DNA from: Hymenobacter sp. J193
GTDB taxonomy: Bacteria; Bacteroidota; Bacteroidia; Cytophagales; Hymenobacteraceae
Direction: 5' to 3'
DNA length: 64,000 nucleotides
Assembly (NCBI RefSeq): GCF_024700075.1
Contig: NZ_JAJONE010000001.1
Span: 2,942,001-3,006,000 of the forward strand
The notes beneath the pieces were generated by a model, which saw only the letters and a program-made list of their open reading frames with translations, made no database searches and was not told where the DNA came from. Shown piece by piece: positions 25,852 through 34,165 of this stretch. A program made the translations under genes and the position numbers. Within the stretch, counting starts at the first letter, position 1, and each line of letters opens with the position of its first letter.

Positions 25852-26970
25852 ATGCCCCAGGAATCTTCCCCTCTTGAAACCCTGCGCCAGCTGAAAGAAT
25901 GGCTGGACGCGGGCACCATCACGCCCCAGGAATTCGATACGCTCAAACGCAAGCTGCTGTTTGGAGAAGGCCAGGCACCCGCACCGGCTGCGCCCGTGGC
26001 ACCCGTGGCGCTGCCCGAAGAGCACGTAATTCCCGGCCCCGTGGAAGACCCGGGCTTGCCTATCTACGTGGAAAGTCCGCCCGCTCCGGCCCCGCCGGCT
26101 GCCGAGCTGCCGCCCGTACGCGCTACGCCCGCCGAGTTTTTCTCGCACCCCACCGAAGCCGGCCGGCCCCAGGAGTCGCCTTCCGGGCAGCCCGACTTCT
26201 CAGCCAGCCCGCCACCCGTAGCCGCGCCGGAGCCGGAGTATGAGGAGCCGGCCCCGCGTAACCCATTGATGCTGGTGCTGATTATTGGCGGTATTGTGGC
26301 GCTGCTGGGGTTGGTAGCGTATCTGGCCATCGGCAACCGCGAATCGGAGCGCCTGACCAGCACGACGATGACGGCCGCCGACTCTCTGGCCGTGCAGCCG
26401 GAAGAAGGCCCTCAGACCGAGCAGATAGAGCTGGAACCGGCTGCCGCGCCCGAAACCGTGCGCGTGGCCCCCGTGCTGCCGCCCGCTGCTCCCGTCGACT
26501 CGGTAGCCGCAACGCCGGCGCCCGCAACGGCCGAAACGCCTGCCGTGGCTACACCCGCGCCGGCCGACGACAACGCCGTACGCAGCCAGGTCCAGAGTGC
26601 CCTGACTGCTTACTACGAAGACCTGAAAGCAGCGCCCTTCGATGCAGGCAGCCACTTTGCCCCGCAGGTTGAGCGGTTCTACACCCAGCAGAACACTACG
26701 CCCGCCGCCATCAGTGAGGAGTTGGCCAAGTCGCACTTTCCGGAATTTACGGAGGCCGAAACCTCCATTGAGCCCGGCAGCCTGCAGGTAGGCCCCGTGA
26801 CGGAGGACGGCTCCCGCATGATTACCTACCGCGAGAAAAGCCGCGCCTTTCGCCAGTCCAAGCAGCAGCACCAGCAAACCACGGCGCAGGTGCGCGTGCG
26901 GCTGGACAAGAACTTCAAAATAACTTACCTGCGCCAGGAGCGGCTGTTGGAGAATGTATTCAGTGAGTAA
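25852..26970 (+). CDS. SHOCT-domain single-pass membrane protein
   Basis: 372 residues. The N-terminus carries a SHOCT motif (LETLRQLKEWLDAGTITPQEFDTLKRKLL, about 4-34), a short C-terminal-type oligomerisation domain here placed at the N-terminus. A Pro/Ala-rich linker, one membrane helix (LMLVLIIGGIVALLGLVAYLAIG, ~141-163), a second Pro/Ala/Thr-rich linker and a folded C-terminal domain (~240-372, YYEDLKAAPFDAGSHFAPQV...) follow. The SHOCT part is presumably cytoplasmic and the C-terminal part periplasmic. Overlaps the next gene by 17 bp, so co-translation is likely. Function unknown. Confidence 0.78.
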   Translation: MPQESSPLETLRQLKEWLDAGTITPQEFDTLKRKLLFGEGQAPAPAAPVAPVALPEEHVIPGPVEDPGLPIYVESPPAPAPPAAELPPVRATPAEFFSHPTEAGRPQESPSGQPDFSASPPPVAAPEPEYEEPAPRNPLMLVLIIGGIVALLGLVAYLAIGNRESERLTSTTMTAADSLAVQPEEGPQTEQIELEPAAAPETVRVAPVLPPAAPVDSVAATPAPATAETPAVATPAPADDNAVRSQVQSALTAYYEDLKAAPFDAGSHFAPQVERFYTQQNTTPAAISEELAKSHFPEFTEAETSIEPGSLQVGPVTEDGSRMITYREKSRAFRQSKQQHQQTTAQVRVRLDKNFKITYLRQERLLENVFSE

Positions 26971-28003
26971 AGCAGCGTGGGCCTGGCTCGGCCTGCTACT
27001 GGCGGCGGTGCTGGCGGGCTGCAGTATCAACGTCATCCGGCCCCGGCAGGCCTTCACGGCTACCGTGCCCGCTGCGCCCGACTACAGCCGCCCCGAAAGC
27101 TGGGCCGCCCTGCCCACTACCCGCGACTCGGCCGACGCCCACCCGGACCATACGGCCTTTCGCGACCAGCAAGCCACGGCCCCGGCCGACGTGTTTTTCC
27201 TGCACCTCACCACGCTTATTCGCCCCAAAGCCTGGAATGGCAACCTGGCCGATACCGAGCTAAACCACTTCACTGACCGGTTCAGCATTCGCAAGCAGGG
27301 CAGCGTGTTCAATGCCGCCGGCCGCATCTACGCGCCCCGCTACCGGCAGGCGGCGCTGTTCTCGTTTTTCGACAGCTCGGCCAACGCCCGCAACGCCCAG
27401 GAGTTGGCCTACCAGGATGTGAAAAAGGCCTTCCAGTACTACCTGGCCAACTACAACCAGGGGCGGCCCATCATTCTGGCGGGCCACAGCCAGGGCAGCT
27501 TCCACGCCCGGCGCCTGCTGAAGGAGTTTTTCGATAACGACCCGAAGCTGCGCCGCCAGTTGGTGGCCGCCTACCTAGTAGGTTTCTCCATCAATCCCAA
27601 AGAGTATCAGACGTTGCAGCCCTGCTTCGATTCATTGGCTACCGGCTGCTACGTGAGCTGGAACGCGGCGGCTTGGGGCAAGGAGTACCCGCCCTATGTG
27701 GGCTCGGCCGTCGTTAACCCGCTTACCTGGACTACCGATACGGCTGCCGCCCCTGCTTCCCTCAACCGCGGCAGCGTGCCCTACGGCTTCGACCGGCTCG
27801 ATACGGCCGCCGTGGACGCCAAAATCCACAACGGCATTCTGTGGGTGCACCCGCCCAAGCCCGGCGGCTACGTGCGCTTCCTGCTGCCCGGCCACGCCGA
27901 ATTGCGCCACTCCTTCCACATCGTCGACTACGGCATGTTCTATGAGAGTGTGCGCCGCAACGCCGTAACGCGGGTGCAGGCGTGGGAGGGGAGGCAAAAG
28001 TAA
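26954..28003 (+). CDS. DUF3089 lipoprotein (alpha/beta-hydrolase-like)
   Basis: 349 residues. The N-terminus has a lipoprotein signal with lipobox LLAAVLAGC (Cys at ~23). The DUF3089 region shows APADVFFLHLTT, ADTELNHFTDRFSIRKQGSVFNAAGRIYAPRYRQAAL and the nucleophile elbow ILAGHSQGSFHARRLL, as in serine hydrolases. It is thus probably a membrane-anchored periplasmic esterase-like enzyme with unknown substrate. The start ATG 26954 overlaps the SHOCT gene by 17 bp, and the gene ends the four-gene cluster. Confidence 0.82.
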   Translation: MYSVSKAAWAWLGLLLAAVLAGCSINVIRPRQAFTATVPAAPDYSRPESWAALPTTRDSADAHPDHTAFRDQQATAPADVFFLHLTTLIRPKAWNGNLADTELNHFTDRFSIRKQGSVFNAAGRIYAPRYRQAALFSFFDSSANARNAQELAYQDVKKAFQYYLANYNQGRPIILAGHSQGSFHARRLLKEFFDNDPKLRRQLVAAYLVGFSINPKEYQTLQPCFDSLATGCYVSWNAAAWGKEYPPYVGSAVVNPLTWTTDTAAAPASLNRGSVPYGFDRLDTAAVDAKIHNGILWVHPPKPGGYVRFLLPGHAELRHSFHIVDYGMFYESVRRNAVTRVQAWEGRQK

Positions 28004-28057
28004 AATACTATCAGTACGTTTAGTATTATCAATCAACGCTATATCAACGTCCTATCA

Positions 28058-28654
28058 ATGAAAAAGCTTTTTGTTTTATTGCTGCTCGGTATCAGCTGCG
28101 CGGCCACGGCGCAAACCAAGCCAGCCTTATATCCGAAGCTGAGCAAAACGCTGGATAGCTTGGTGTACGTGGACCAATGGCCCATGCAACGGATGATGCA
28201 GCAACTGCCCGACAGTGCCGGGCGAAATCTGGAAGAGGTGGAAAAGCTCAACTACGCCAACCACCAGCCGGTACTGGAAAAAATCATTCAGCAGTACGGG
28301 TACCCCGGCTTCAGGCAAGTAGGCGAGAAAAGTGCCTTCAACTTCTGGCTTATGGTGCAACACGCCGACGCGCACATCGATTTTCAGCGGAAAGTGCTTC
28401 AGCTGATGCGCCGCGAAGTGAAACGCCACAATGTCGACCCGTCAAACTACGCCTTCCTGTTTGACCGGATAGCCATTAACTCTGGTCAGCTTGAGGAATA
28501 CGGAACGCAAGTGAAGTACACGGGGAATGTAGGTGGGGATTATAGTAATGTTATTGCTGTTCCTGTGTCGTTACGCGACCCCGAAAAAAGTGGACAAACG
28601 CCGGGCTGCTATTGGAATGGAGACGCTACAGGATTATTTGAATCGTATGACTGA
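28058..28654 (+). CDS. DUF6624 exported protein, C-terminus shifted
   Basis: 198 residues as read. Signal peptide (MKKLFVLLLLGISCAATAQ), then the DUF6624 core: YGYPGFRQVGEKSAFNFWLMVQHAD and LFDRIAINSGQLEEYGTQV. The family's usual end (DP..VDKRRA.VGL..L.DYL) is not in this frame. It appears if one A is removed from the six-A run at 28584-28589: DPEKVDKRRAAIGMETLQDYL, then reading on to TAA at 28695-28697. So the annotated C-terminus SGQTPGCYWNG... is probably an artefact and the true gene is 28058-28697. Function unknown. Confidence 0.75.
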   Translation: MKKLFVLLLLGISCAATAQTKPALYPKLSKTLDSLVYVDQWPMQRMMQQLPDSAGRNLEEVEKLNYANHQPVLEKIIQQYGYPGFRQVGEKSAFNFWLMVQHADAHIDFQRKVLQLMRREVKRHNVDPSNYAFLFDRIAINSGQLEEYGTQVKYTGNVGGDYSNVIAVPVSLRDPEKSGQTPGCYWNGDATGLFESYD

Positions 28655-28701
28655 AATGACAAGGCAAATGAACAAGCGCAAACCTGAGCAGCTATAAGAA
28701 A

Positions 28702-28737
28702 AGCCTTGCCGGCACGATGCCAGCGGGGCTTTTCTTA
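28702..28737. terminator. Terminator copy 1 (direct repeat unit)
   Basis: The 30 nt at 28708-28737 are identical to 29055-29084 and form a hairpin with the preceding aagcc. It lies between the convergent DUF6624 gene and the low-GC 98-residue gene, whose stop codon is inside the repeat. Confidence 0.65.
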
Positions 28738-29031
28738 TAGCTGCTTAGAACGCAAAAATCTTTCGAAAACCACCCGAAAATGTAGAATCGTTGTATCTGG
28801 GTTTCGTTGGTTAAAACCATTAATAGAAGCCCAAAAATGGCTTTCATCGAAATCAACGAAGTCATTTACAGAGGCCAGTGCCAGATTATGCAGTTGATAA
28901 GCCACTGGTCCAGCGTATTTGCCCTTTATAATAGCGCGCTCATCATCCATTAGCGGAACAGGCTCAGTTCTAACGTCAAGTAAGAACTGATAAAGTATGT
29001 GTCGGTAAGCTGCTTTTCGGATTTCATCCAT
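28735..29031 (-). CDS. Low-GC 98-residue protein of unknown function
   Basis: 98 residues (MDEIRKAAYRHILYQFLLDV...), no signal peptide or membrane segment, mostly helical with many acidic and aromatic residues. I do not recognise a family. Its base composition is clearly more AT-rich than the neighbouring ribosomal and envelope genes, and it lies exactly between two copies of the same terminator sequence. Both suggest insertion or recent acquisition downstream of tsf. It may be a small immunity-like or orphan protein, but that is a guess. Confidence 0.6.
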   Translation of the reverse strand: MDEIRKAAYRHILYQFLLDVRTEPVPLMDDERAIIKGKYAGPVAYQLHNLALASVNDFVDFDESHFWASINGFNQRNPDTTILHFRVVFERFLRSKQL

Positions 29032-29045
29032 AGCGCTAAAAATAA

Positions 29046-29086
29046 AAAAGCCCCGCCGGCACGATGCCAGCGGGGCTTTTCTTACA
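29046..29086 (-). terminator. Terminator copy 2, downstream of tsf
   Basis: aaaagccccgccggca and tgccagcggggctttt pair with one mismatch around a 3-nt loop; on the minus strand it follows tsf by about 15 bp and ends in a T-run. Its 3' 30 nt are repeated at 28708-28737. Confidence 0.8.
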
Positions 29087-29100
29087 ACTAAACGACAAGA

Positions 29101-29937
29101 TTAGGCACCAATGGCCACGCGCTTGAAGTCCGATACCGTCATGCCTTTCGACGTTTTGTCGAGCAGCTGAGCAATGGTCAGCGAGTTGTCTTTCACGAAC
29201 TCCTGGTTCAGTAGGGTGTTTTCCTTGTAGAACTTGTTGAGCTTGCCCTGGGCAATTTTCTCCAGCATAGCTTCGGGCTTGCCTTCGGCACGGGCCTGCT
29301 CTTTGCCGATTTCGATTTCGCGCTCCGTGATGGAAGCATCCACGCCGTCTTTGTCAACGGCTACGGGCTTCATGGCTACGATCTGCATAGCCACGTCGCG
29401 GCCTACGGCGGCGGTGTCAGCACCACCTACGTTTTTCAGGCCTACCAGTACGCCTTTCTTGCTGTCGGAGTGAATGTAGGAGGCTACTTTCTCGGCCGTC
29501 AGGGTGGCATAGGTCAAATCCAGCTTCTCGCCGATTTTGCCCATCAGGTCGGTGATGTGCTCCTGAATGCTCAGGCCATCTTCTTCCTTGGTAGCCAGCA
29601 GGTCTTCTTTGGTCGCGGCATTGGTGCGCACGGCGGCGTCGAGGATGCGCTGAACCAGCTCGCGGAAGCTAGCCACTTTCGCAACCGATTCCGTTTCGCA
29701 GGCCAGAGCAACCAGCTTGCCATTGGTACCGTCTTCGCTTACGCTCACGGCTACAAAGCCTTCGGAGGTTTCGTTTTCAGCGCGCTTGTCGGCAATTTTC
29801 TGGCCCTGCTTACGCAGAATGTCGCGGGCGGCTTCGAAGTCGCCATCAGCTTCGGTCAGGGCTTTTTTGCAATCCATCATGCCCGCGCCGGTCATGGTGC
29901 GGAGCTTGTTTACGTCTGCGGCGGTAATTGCTGCCAT
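29101..29937 (-). CDS. tsf: Translation elongation factor Ts
   Basis: 278 residues. The N-terminal UBA-like motif ITAADVNKLRTMTGAGMMDCKKALTEADGDFEAA and the core GEKLDLTYATL, VLVGLKNVGGAD are those of EF-Ts, the exchange factor that reloads EF-Tu with GTP. The C-terminal LLNQEFVKDNSLTIAQLL is also conserved. ATG 29937 (MAAITAADV) is used rather than an ATG 23 codons upstream in repeat-like sequence. It is last in the rplM-rpsI-rpsB-tsf cluster, 158 bp after rpsB. Confidence 0.98.
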   Translation of the reverse strand: MAAITAADVNKLRTMTGAGMMDCKKALTEADGDFEAARDILRKQGQKIADKRAENETSEGFVAVSVSEDGTNGKLVALACETESVAKVASFRELVQRILDAAVRTNAATKEDLLATKEEDGLSIQEHITDLMGKIGEKLDLTYATLTAEKVASYIHSDSKKGVLVGLKNVGGADTAAVGRDVAMQIVAMKPVAVDKDGVDASITEREIEIGKEQARAEGKPEAMLEKIAQGKLNKFYKENTLLNQEFVKDNSLTIAQLLDKTSKGMTVSDFKRVAIGA

Positions 29938-29944
29938 TGTATTG

Positions 29945-30080
29945 TTAGAACTTAGAGTTGAGAGCTTAGAACTTAGAGGAAAAAGCGAATAGGCTATTAA
30001 AAGCAAGAAGAAGCTAGAGGCAGAGTCTGAAAAGTGAATTAACTCCCCGAACCTCTAACCTCTAACTTCTCAGTTCTTGC
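29945..30080. repeat. Simple-word inverted repeat between rpsB and tsf
   Basis: The left part repeats the word aacttagag (agaacttagag, gagagcttagaacttagagg). The right part carries the opposite words (cctctaacctctaacttctcagttct). The two are roughly complementary. It may fold into a long hairpin inside the ribosomal transcript. Confidence 0.45.
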
Positions 30081-30095
30081 TTCTACGAAAAGAGC

Positions 30096-30863
30096 TTATT
30101 CGTCGGCAGCCTGTTTTTCCTGGATGCCTTCTTCTTCAGCCTGCTTCTTGTCGGCGTCTTCTTTGTCGACTTTGCGCTCCGACAGACCATCTTCGATGGC
30201 CTTACCCATGATGCTCACGATGAGTTGGATGGACTTGGAGGCATCGTCGTTGGCCGGAATCGGGAACTGTACTTGCTCGGGGTTTGAGTTCGTGTCGCAG
30301 ATAGCAAACACCGGGATACCCAGCTTTTGGGCTTCTTTCACGGCAATGTGCTCACGCTTCACGTCTACCACGAACAGGGCAGCGGGCAGGCGGCTCAGGT
30401 CGGCAATACCACCGAGTACGCGCTCCAGCTTTTCCCGTTCGCGGCTCATCATCAGCTTCTCGCGCTTGGCAAGGGCTGCATAGGCCGTGTTTTCCTTCAC
30501 CATCTTGTCGATGGTGCTCATTTTCTTCAGCGACTTGCGTACGGTAGCGAAGTTGGTGAGCATGCCACCCAGCCAACGGTCCGTTACGAAAGGCATTTTC
30601 AGGCGCTTAGCCTCGTCCGAAACAATTTCCTGCGCCTGCTTCTTGGTGGCGACAAACATTACTTTCCGACCGCTCTTGGCGATGTTGCGGATAGCGCTGG
30701 CGGCCTGCTCGAGCGAAACGAGGGTTTTGTTCAGGTCAATGATGTGGATGCCGTTCTTCTCCATGAAGATGTACGGCGCCATTTTCGGGTCCCACTTACG
30801 CGTCAGGTGACCAAAGTGGGCACCGGCGTCCAGCAGTTCTTTATACGTGGTGGTCTGAGCCAT
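30096..30863 (-). CDS. rpsB: 30S ribosomal protein S2
   Basis: 255 residues. Diagnostic S2 motifs: [63 protein letters not shown] and [12 protein letters not shown]. An acidic, Lys/Glu-rich tail ([13 protein letters not shown]) extends beyond the usual end, as in other Bacteroidota. It follows rpsI by 21 bp in the same direction. Confidence 0.98.
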   Translation of the reverse strand: MAQTTTYKELLDAGAHFGHLTRKWDPKMAPYIFMEKNGIHIIDLNKTLVSLEQAASAIRNIAKSGRKVMFVATKKQAQEIVSDEAKRLKMPFVTDRWLGGMLTNFATVRKSLKKMSTIDKMVKENTAYAALAKREKLMMSREREKLERVLGGIADLSRLPAALFVVDVKREHIAVKEAQKLGIPVFAICDTNSNPEQVQFPIPANDDASKSIQLIVSIMGKAIEDGLSERKVDKEDADKKQAEEEGIQEKQAADE

Positions 30864-30884
30864 GATAGGGGTTCCTCTGGAAGA

Positions 30885-31271
30885 TTAGCGTTTCGAGAAC
30901 TGGAACGAGCGACGAGCTTTGCGCTTGCCGAATTTCTTGCGTTCCACCATGCGCGGGTCGCGGGTCAGGAAGCCTTCTTTCTTCAGCGCGGGGCGAACCT
31001 CTGCGTTGTCGCCCACGAGGGCTTTCGAGATGGCCAGACGGATGGCTTCGGCTTGAGCCGAGATACCACCACCGCGCACGTTCACCTTGATGTCGTACTG
31101 GTTGAGCTGCTCAACCGTCGCCAAAGGCTGGTTCACGATGTTTTCCAGGAGTTCATTGCCAAAGTAGGCTTTCATTTCCCGGCCGTTGATAGTGATATTC
31201 CCTTGCCCGGCCTGCATGTAGATGCGGGCCACCGAGGTTTTTCTTCTACCAGAGGTGTTGGAGATTTCCAT
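30885..31271 (-). CDS. rpsI: 30S ribosomal protein S9
   Basis: 128 residues, beginning MEISNTSGRRKTSVARIYMQ and ending in the universal tail LTRDPRMVERKKFGKRKARRSFQFSKR. The tail reaches into the ribosomal P site in known structures. It lies 33 bp downstream of rplM, the usual pair. Confidence 0.98.
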   Translation of the reverse strand: MEISNTSGRRKTSVARIYMQAGQGNITINGREMKAYFGNELLENIVNQPLATVEQLNQYDIKVNVRGGGISAQAEAIRLAISKALVGDNAEVRPALKKEGFLTRDPRMVERKKFGKRKARRSFQFSKR

Positions 31272-31304
31272 TAAGTGAAGAATTAAAGAGACGCCGAATT
31301 CGGC

Positions 31305-31757
31305 TTAGAGGTTAGTGAGTTCAACAGCCTGGGGCTGCTGGGCCTGGTGGGGGTGCTCGGCACCTTTGTACACGTACAGGTTACGGAACTGGGCCGCGCC
31401 CAGCTTGTTGCCCTGCAGCATGCCTTTCACGGCGTGCTCAATCACGCTGGCCGAGTTCTTGGCTTTCTTGTCGCGCAGGTTGATGCGCTTCTGTCCGCCG
31501 GGGTAGCCCGAGTGGGTGATGTAGATTTTGTCGGTCAACTTCTTGCCGGTAACGCGCAGCTTGTCGGCGTTAATAACAATGACGTTGTCGCCGCAATCCG
31601 AGTTGGGCGTGAAGGAAGGTTTGTGCTTGCCACGCAGCATGTTGGCAATCTGGCTAGCCAGACGGCCCAGCGGCGCAACACTGGCATCAACCACCACCCA
31701 GGCCTTATCGGCGTTGGCTTTGTTGACGGATACCGTCTTGAAGCTCAGATGATCCAT
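31305..31757 (-). CDS. rplM: 50S ribosomal protein L13
   Basis: 150 residues. L13 motifs: WVVDASVAPLGRLASQIANMLRGKHK, DCGDNVIVINADKLRVTGKKL and HSGYPGGQK. It heads the rplM-rpsI-rpsB-tsf cluster and has a perfect -7 box 65 bp upstream. The C-terminal extension (YKGAEHPHQAQQPQAVEL) is normal for the phylum. Confidence 0.98.
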   Translation of the reverse strand: MDHLSFKTVSVNKANADKAWVVVDASVAPLGRLASQIANMLRGKHKPSFTPNSDCGDNVIVINADKLRVTGKKLTDKIYITHSGYPGGQKRINLRDKKAKNSASVIEHAVKGMLQGNKLGAAQFRNLYVYKGAEHPHQAQQPQAVELTNL

Positions 31758-31821
31758 TGGGAAGGAAGGTAAGCGTTTGAAAATGAGATAGAACCCAGCA
31801 CGGGTCCGGGAAAAACGGACA

Positions 31822-31829
31822 CAAAGTTA
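31822..31829 (-). promoter_or_regulatory. -7 box for the ribosomal operon
   Basis: CAAAGTTA on the plus strand, i.e. TAACTTTG on the minus strand, a perfect TAnnTTTG, 65 bp before the rplM start codon. Confidence 0.65.
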
Positions 31830-31954
31830 CCGCCTTTCACTATAAATCCAAACCAAACGCCACTATTTCTGCCTGAAAGTGTTGCCGTTAGCCCCGGAGC
31901 TATGAAAGCCCACAGGCGCGGTTGTACTTTCGCCCCGGCCCTTTTTGCTTTCCA

Positions 31955-33400
31955 ATGATTCCAGATTCTATTCCCTCCAGCCTGCCTAACCGGCGGGCGC
32001 TGGGCCTGTTGCTGAGCCTGCTGGTGCTTTCCCTGGTGGTAGCTGGCTTCACCCAGGGCACCTACGATTCCGGCGACAGTATCAATCATTACCTGTTTGC
32101 CCGCTACGCCTTCGAGCATCCGCACAACTTTCTGGAGTCGTGGTCGAAGCCGCTGGTGGTGGAACTGATGGCCCTGCCGGCCCAACTGGGCTTGCGCGGC
32201 GTGATGGCGCTGCAATGCCTGCTGGTGGCAGCGTCAGCGTGGCTTTCGTACCGGGCCGCTCACCGGCTGGCCTTGCCCTGGCCCTGGCTGGCTATCCTGT
32301 TCTGCTACGCCTCCCCCGATTATTTCCGCATTCAATTCTCCGGCCTTACCGAGCCACTCTTCAGCACCGTGCTCATGGCCGGAGTTGCGCTGGCTGTTCT
32401 GGGCCGGGCGGGCTGGGGCGCCGTGGTGCTATCGTTTCTGCCGTTTGCGCGCTCCGAAGGCTACCTATTGCTGGGCGTATACGGGCTGTATCTGGTGCTG
32501 AGCCGGCAGTGGCGGGCTTTGCCATGGCTGGGGCTGGGGTTCTTTGTCTACGGCGTGGCCGGCGTGTTCTCTGAATACCACGATTTTCTGTGGGCCTTCA
32601 CGCACAATGCCTACTCCTGGCGCAACCCCGCGTACGGCAGCGGCACGGCCGGGCACTTCATTGCCAGCCTGCCCGGGACTATCGGCCTGGTGCTCTTTGT
32701 GCTGTTTTGGCTGGGTGGGCTGCGCATGCTGTGGGAGTGGGCGCGGCCGGAAATGCGCCACCGGCCGGGCTTTTTGGCCGAGCTGCTGCTCGTGTATGGC
32801 AGCGTGGTGGTGTTTATTGGGGCGCACTCGCTGTTCTGGGCGCTGGGAATTTTTGGCTCTTTCGGGCTGACGCGGGTTTTGTGCGGCATCGTGCCCTTGG
32901 TGGCCCTGGTAGCCTTGCGGGGCGTACTGGCCCTAAGTCAGCTGGGAAAAAGTGAAACAGTCCGGCAGCGTATCCGGATAGGTGTGGTGGTTATGGTCGT
33001 CGGCTTTCTGTTTAGTGGCGCCCGCTCCGCCTTCCGCTGGCAGCGTGACTTTGGCCGGGCTTCCGACCAGCTTCTGGCTGATAAAGCCGTTCGCTGGGCG
33101 GCTACGCAGCCCCGGCCTCCGCACGTAGTCACCGCCCATCCGTACTTCGCCCTGCCCCTGGGCGTCGACCCCTTCGGAGCCGGGCATAGTTATATCCGGT
33201 CCATTCGCGACCATCAGCCGATACCGGCCGGCACGCTTGTTTTCTGGGACGATTGGTACGCCGTGGTAGAAATGGGCGTACCGCTGAATTCGCTGCGGGG
33301 CAACCCGGCCTACCAGCCGCTGTGGTACGGGGCCATGCCGCGCATCCGCCACAAGCCCAGCACTGACTCGGTACGGATGGCTATTTTTCGCAAGCTGTAA
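31955..33400 (+). CDS. Polytopic membrane protein, GT-C glycosyltransferase-like
   Basis: 481 residues with about ten hydrophobic segments and a soluble C-terminal tail. The first periplasmic loop after helix 1 holds TQGTYDSGDSINHYLFARYAFEHP, an acidic motif placed like the catalytic Asp of GT-C (family 39-like) glycosyltransferases. HNAYSWRNPAYG and ARSEGYLLLG are other notable motifs. Such enzymes use lipid-linked sugars in the inner membrane. The acceptor is unknown. ATG 31955 is chosen because a near-consensus -7 box (TACTTTCG) lies about 24 bp upstream. Confidence 0.7.
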   Translation: MIPDSIPSSLPNRRALGLLLSLLVLSLVVAGFTQGTYDSGDSINHYLFARYAFEHPHNFLESWSKPLVVELMALPAQLGLRGVMALQCLLVAASAWLSYRAAHRLALPWPWLAILFCYASPDYFRIQFSGLTEPLFSTVLMAGVALAVLGRAGWGAVVLSFLPFARSEGYLLLGVYGLYLVLSRQWRALPWLGLGFFVYGVAGVFSEYHDFLWAFTHNAYSWRNPAYGSGTAGHFIASLPGTIGLVLFVLFWLGGLRMLWEWARPEMRHRPGFLAELLLVYGSVVVFIGAHSLFWALGIFGSFGLTRVLCGIVPLVALVALRGVLALSQLGKSETVRQRIRIGVVVMVVGFLFSGARSAFRWQRDFGRASDQLLADKAVRWAATQPRPPHVVTAHPYFALPLGVDPFGAGHSYIRSIRDHQPIPAGTLVFWDDWYAVVEMGVPLNSLRGNPAYQPLWYGAMPRIRHKPSTDSVRMAIFRKL

Positions 33401-33413
33401 AGTGCGGCGGAGC

Positions 33414-34127
33414 TTAGCTGTATTGGCGTAGCGTGTCTACCAGCACCCGGAAGTCCTTGGGATAGGGCGCCTCAATCGTCACTGTCTCGCCGCCCAAGCG
33501 TGCGAAGGTGAGGTTGGCGGCGTGCAGGGCAAAGCGCTTGATAAACGGCTGCTCTTCCTCGCCCTGCTTCACGTTGAACTTCTTCTTGAGCGAGGATAAA
33601 TAGAAGTCGTCGCCGCCGTACATCTGGTCGCCCACGATGGGCGCCTGCAGGTAAGCCAGGTGCAGGCGTATCTGATGCATGCGGCCCGTAATAGGCTGGC
33701 ACTCGAGCAAGGTGTGGCGGGCAAAGGCTTCGAGGGTCCGCACCAGCGTGGTAGCAGGCTTGCCTTTATAGGCCAGGCGGGCTTTGCCTTTGGTAGTGGT
33801 TTCGATGCTGCGCTCCACGCGCAGGCCGTCGTAGTCGTGCACGCCCCAGGCTACGGCGTGGTATACTTTCTTCACCTCGCGGTTTTCAAACTGCATGGCC
33901 AGATGACGATACGCCTCGGGGTTTTTGGCCAAAGCCAGGGCTCCACTCGTTTCCTTGTCGAGGCGGTGGCAGGCCTGGATGTCGTCGTACTGCTCGCGGG
34001 CCAGGCGCAGGATGTTGGGCGCGCCGCCAAACCGCTCGTCGAGCGTAGCCAGGAATGGGGGCTTGTTGATGACGACGTAGTCTTCGTCCTCAAACAGAAT
34101 CAGGTCGGAGAAATCGGGTAGCTTCAT
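33414..34127 (-). CDS. RluA-family pseudouridine synthase
   Basis: 237 residues. The catalytic Asp lies in CHRLDKETSGALALAK, and RTLEAFARHTLLECQPITGRMHQIRLHLAYL is the second family signature. No S4 domain is present. The family isomerises uridines in rRNA or tRNA; the position modified cannot be told. ATG 34127 (MKLPDFSDLI) is chosen over an ATG 13 codons upstream because a perfect -7 box (34139-34146) lies between them. Confidence 0.9.
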   Translation of the reverse strand: MKLPDFSDLILFEDEDYVVINKPPFLATLDERFGGAPNILRLAREQYDDIQACHRLDKETSGALALAKNPEAYRHLAMQFENREVKKVYHAVAWGVHDYDGLRVERSIETTTKGKARLAYKGKPATTLVRTLEAFARHTLLECQPITGRMHQIRLHLAYLQAPIVGDQMYGGDDFYLSSLKKKFNVKQGEEEQPFIKRFALHAANLTFARLGGETVTIEAPYPKDFRVLVDTLRQYS

Positions 34128-34138
34128 ATCAGGAAGCA

Positions 34139-34146
34139 CAAAGGTA
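34139..34146 (-). promoter_or_regulatory. -7 box for the pseudouridine synthase gene
   Basis: CAAAGGTA (TACCTTTG on the minus strand) ends 11 nt before the start codon, implying a leader of only a few nucleotides. Confidence 0.55.
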
Positions 34147-34165
34147 CGGTACCCGCCCCGAAGCA

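Noticed and set aside
28735..29086. Insertion sequence
   Set aside because: Repeated ends are terminators, no transposase or terminal inverted repeats; insertion remains only a hypothesis.
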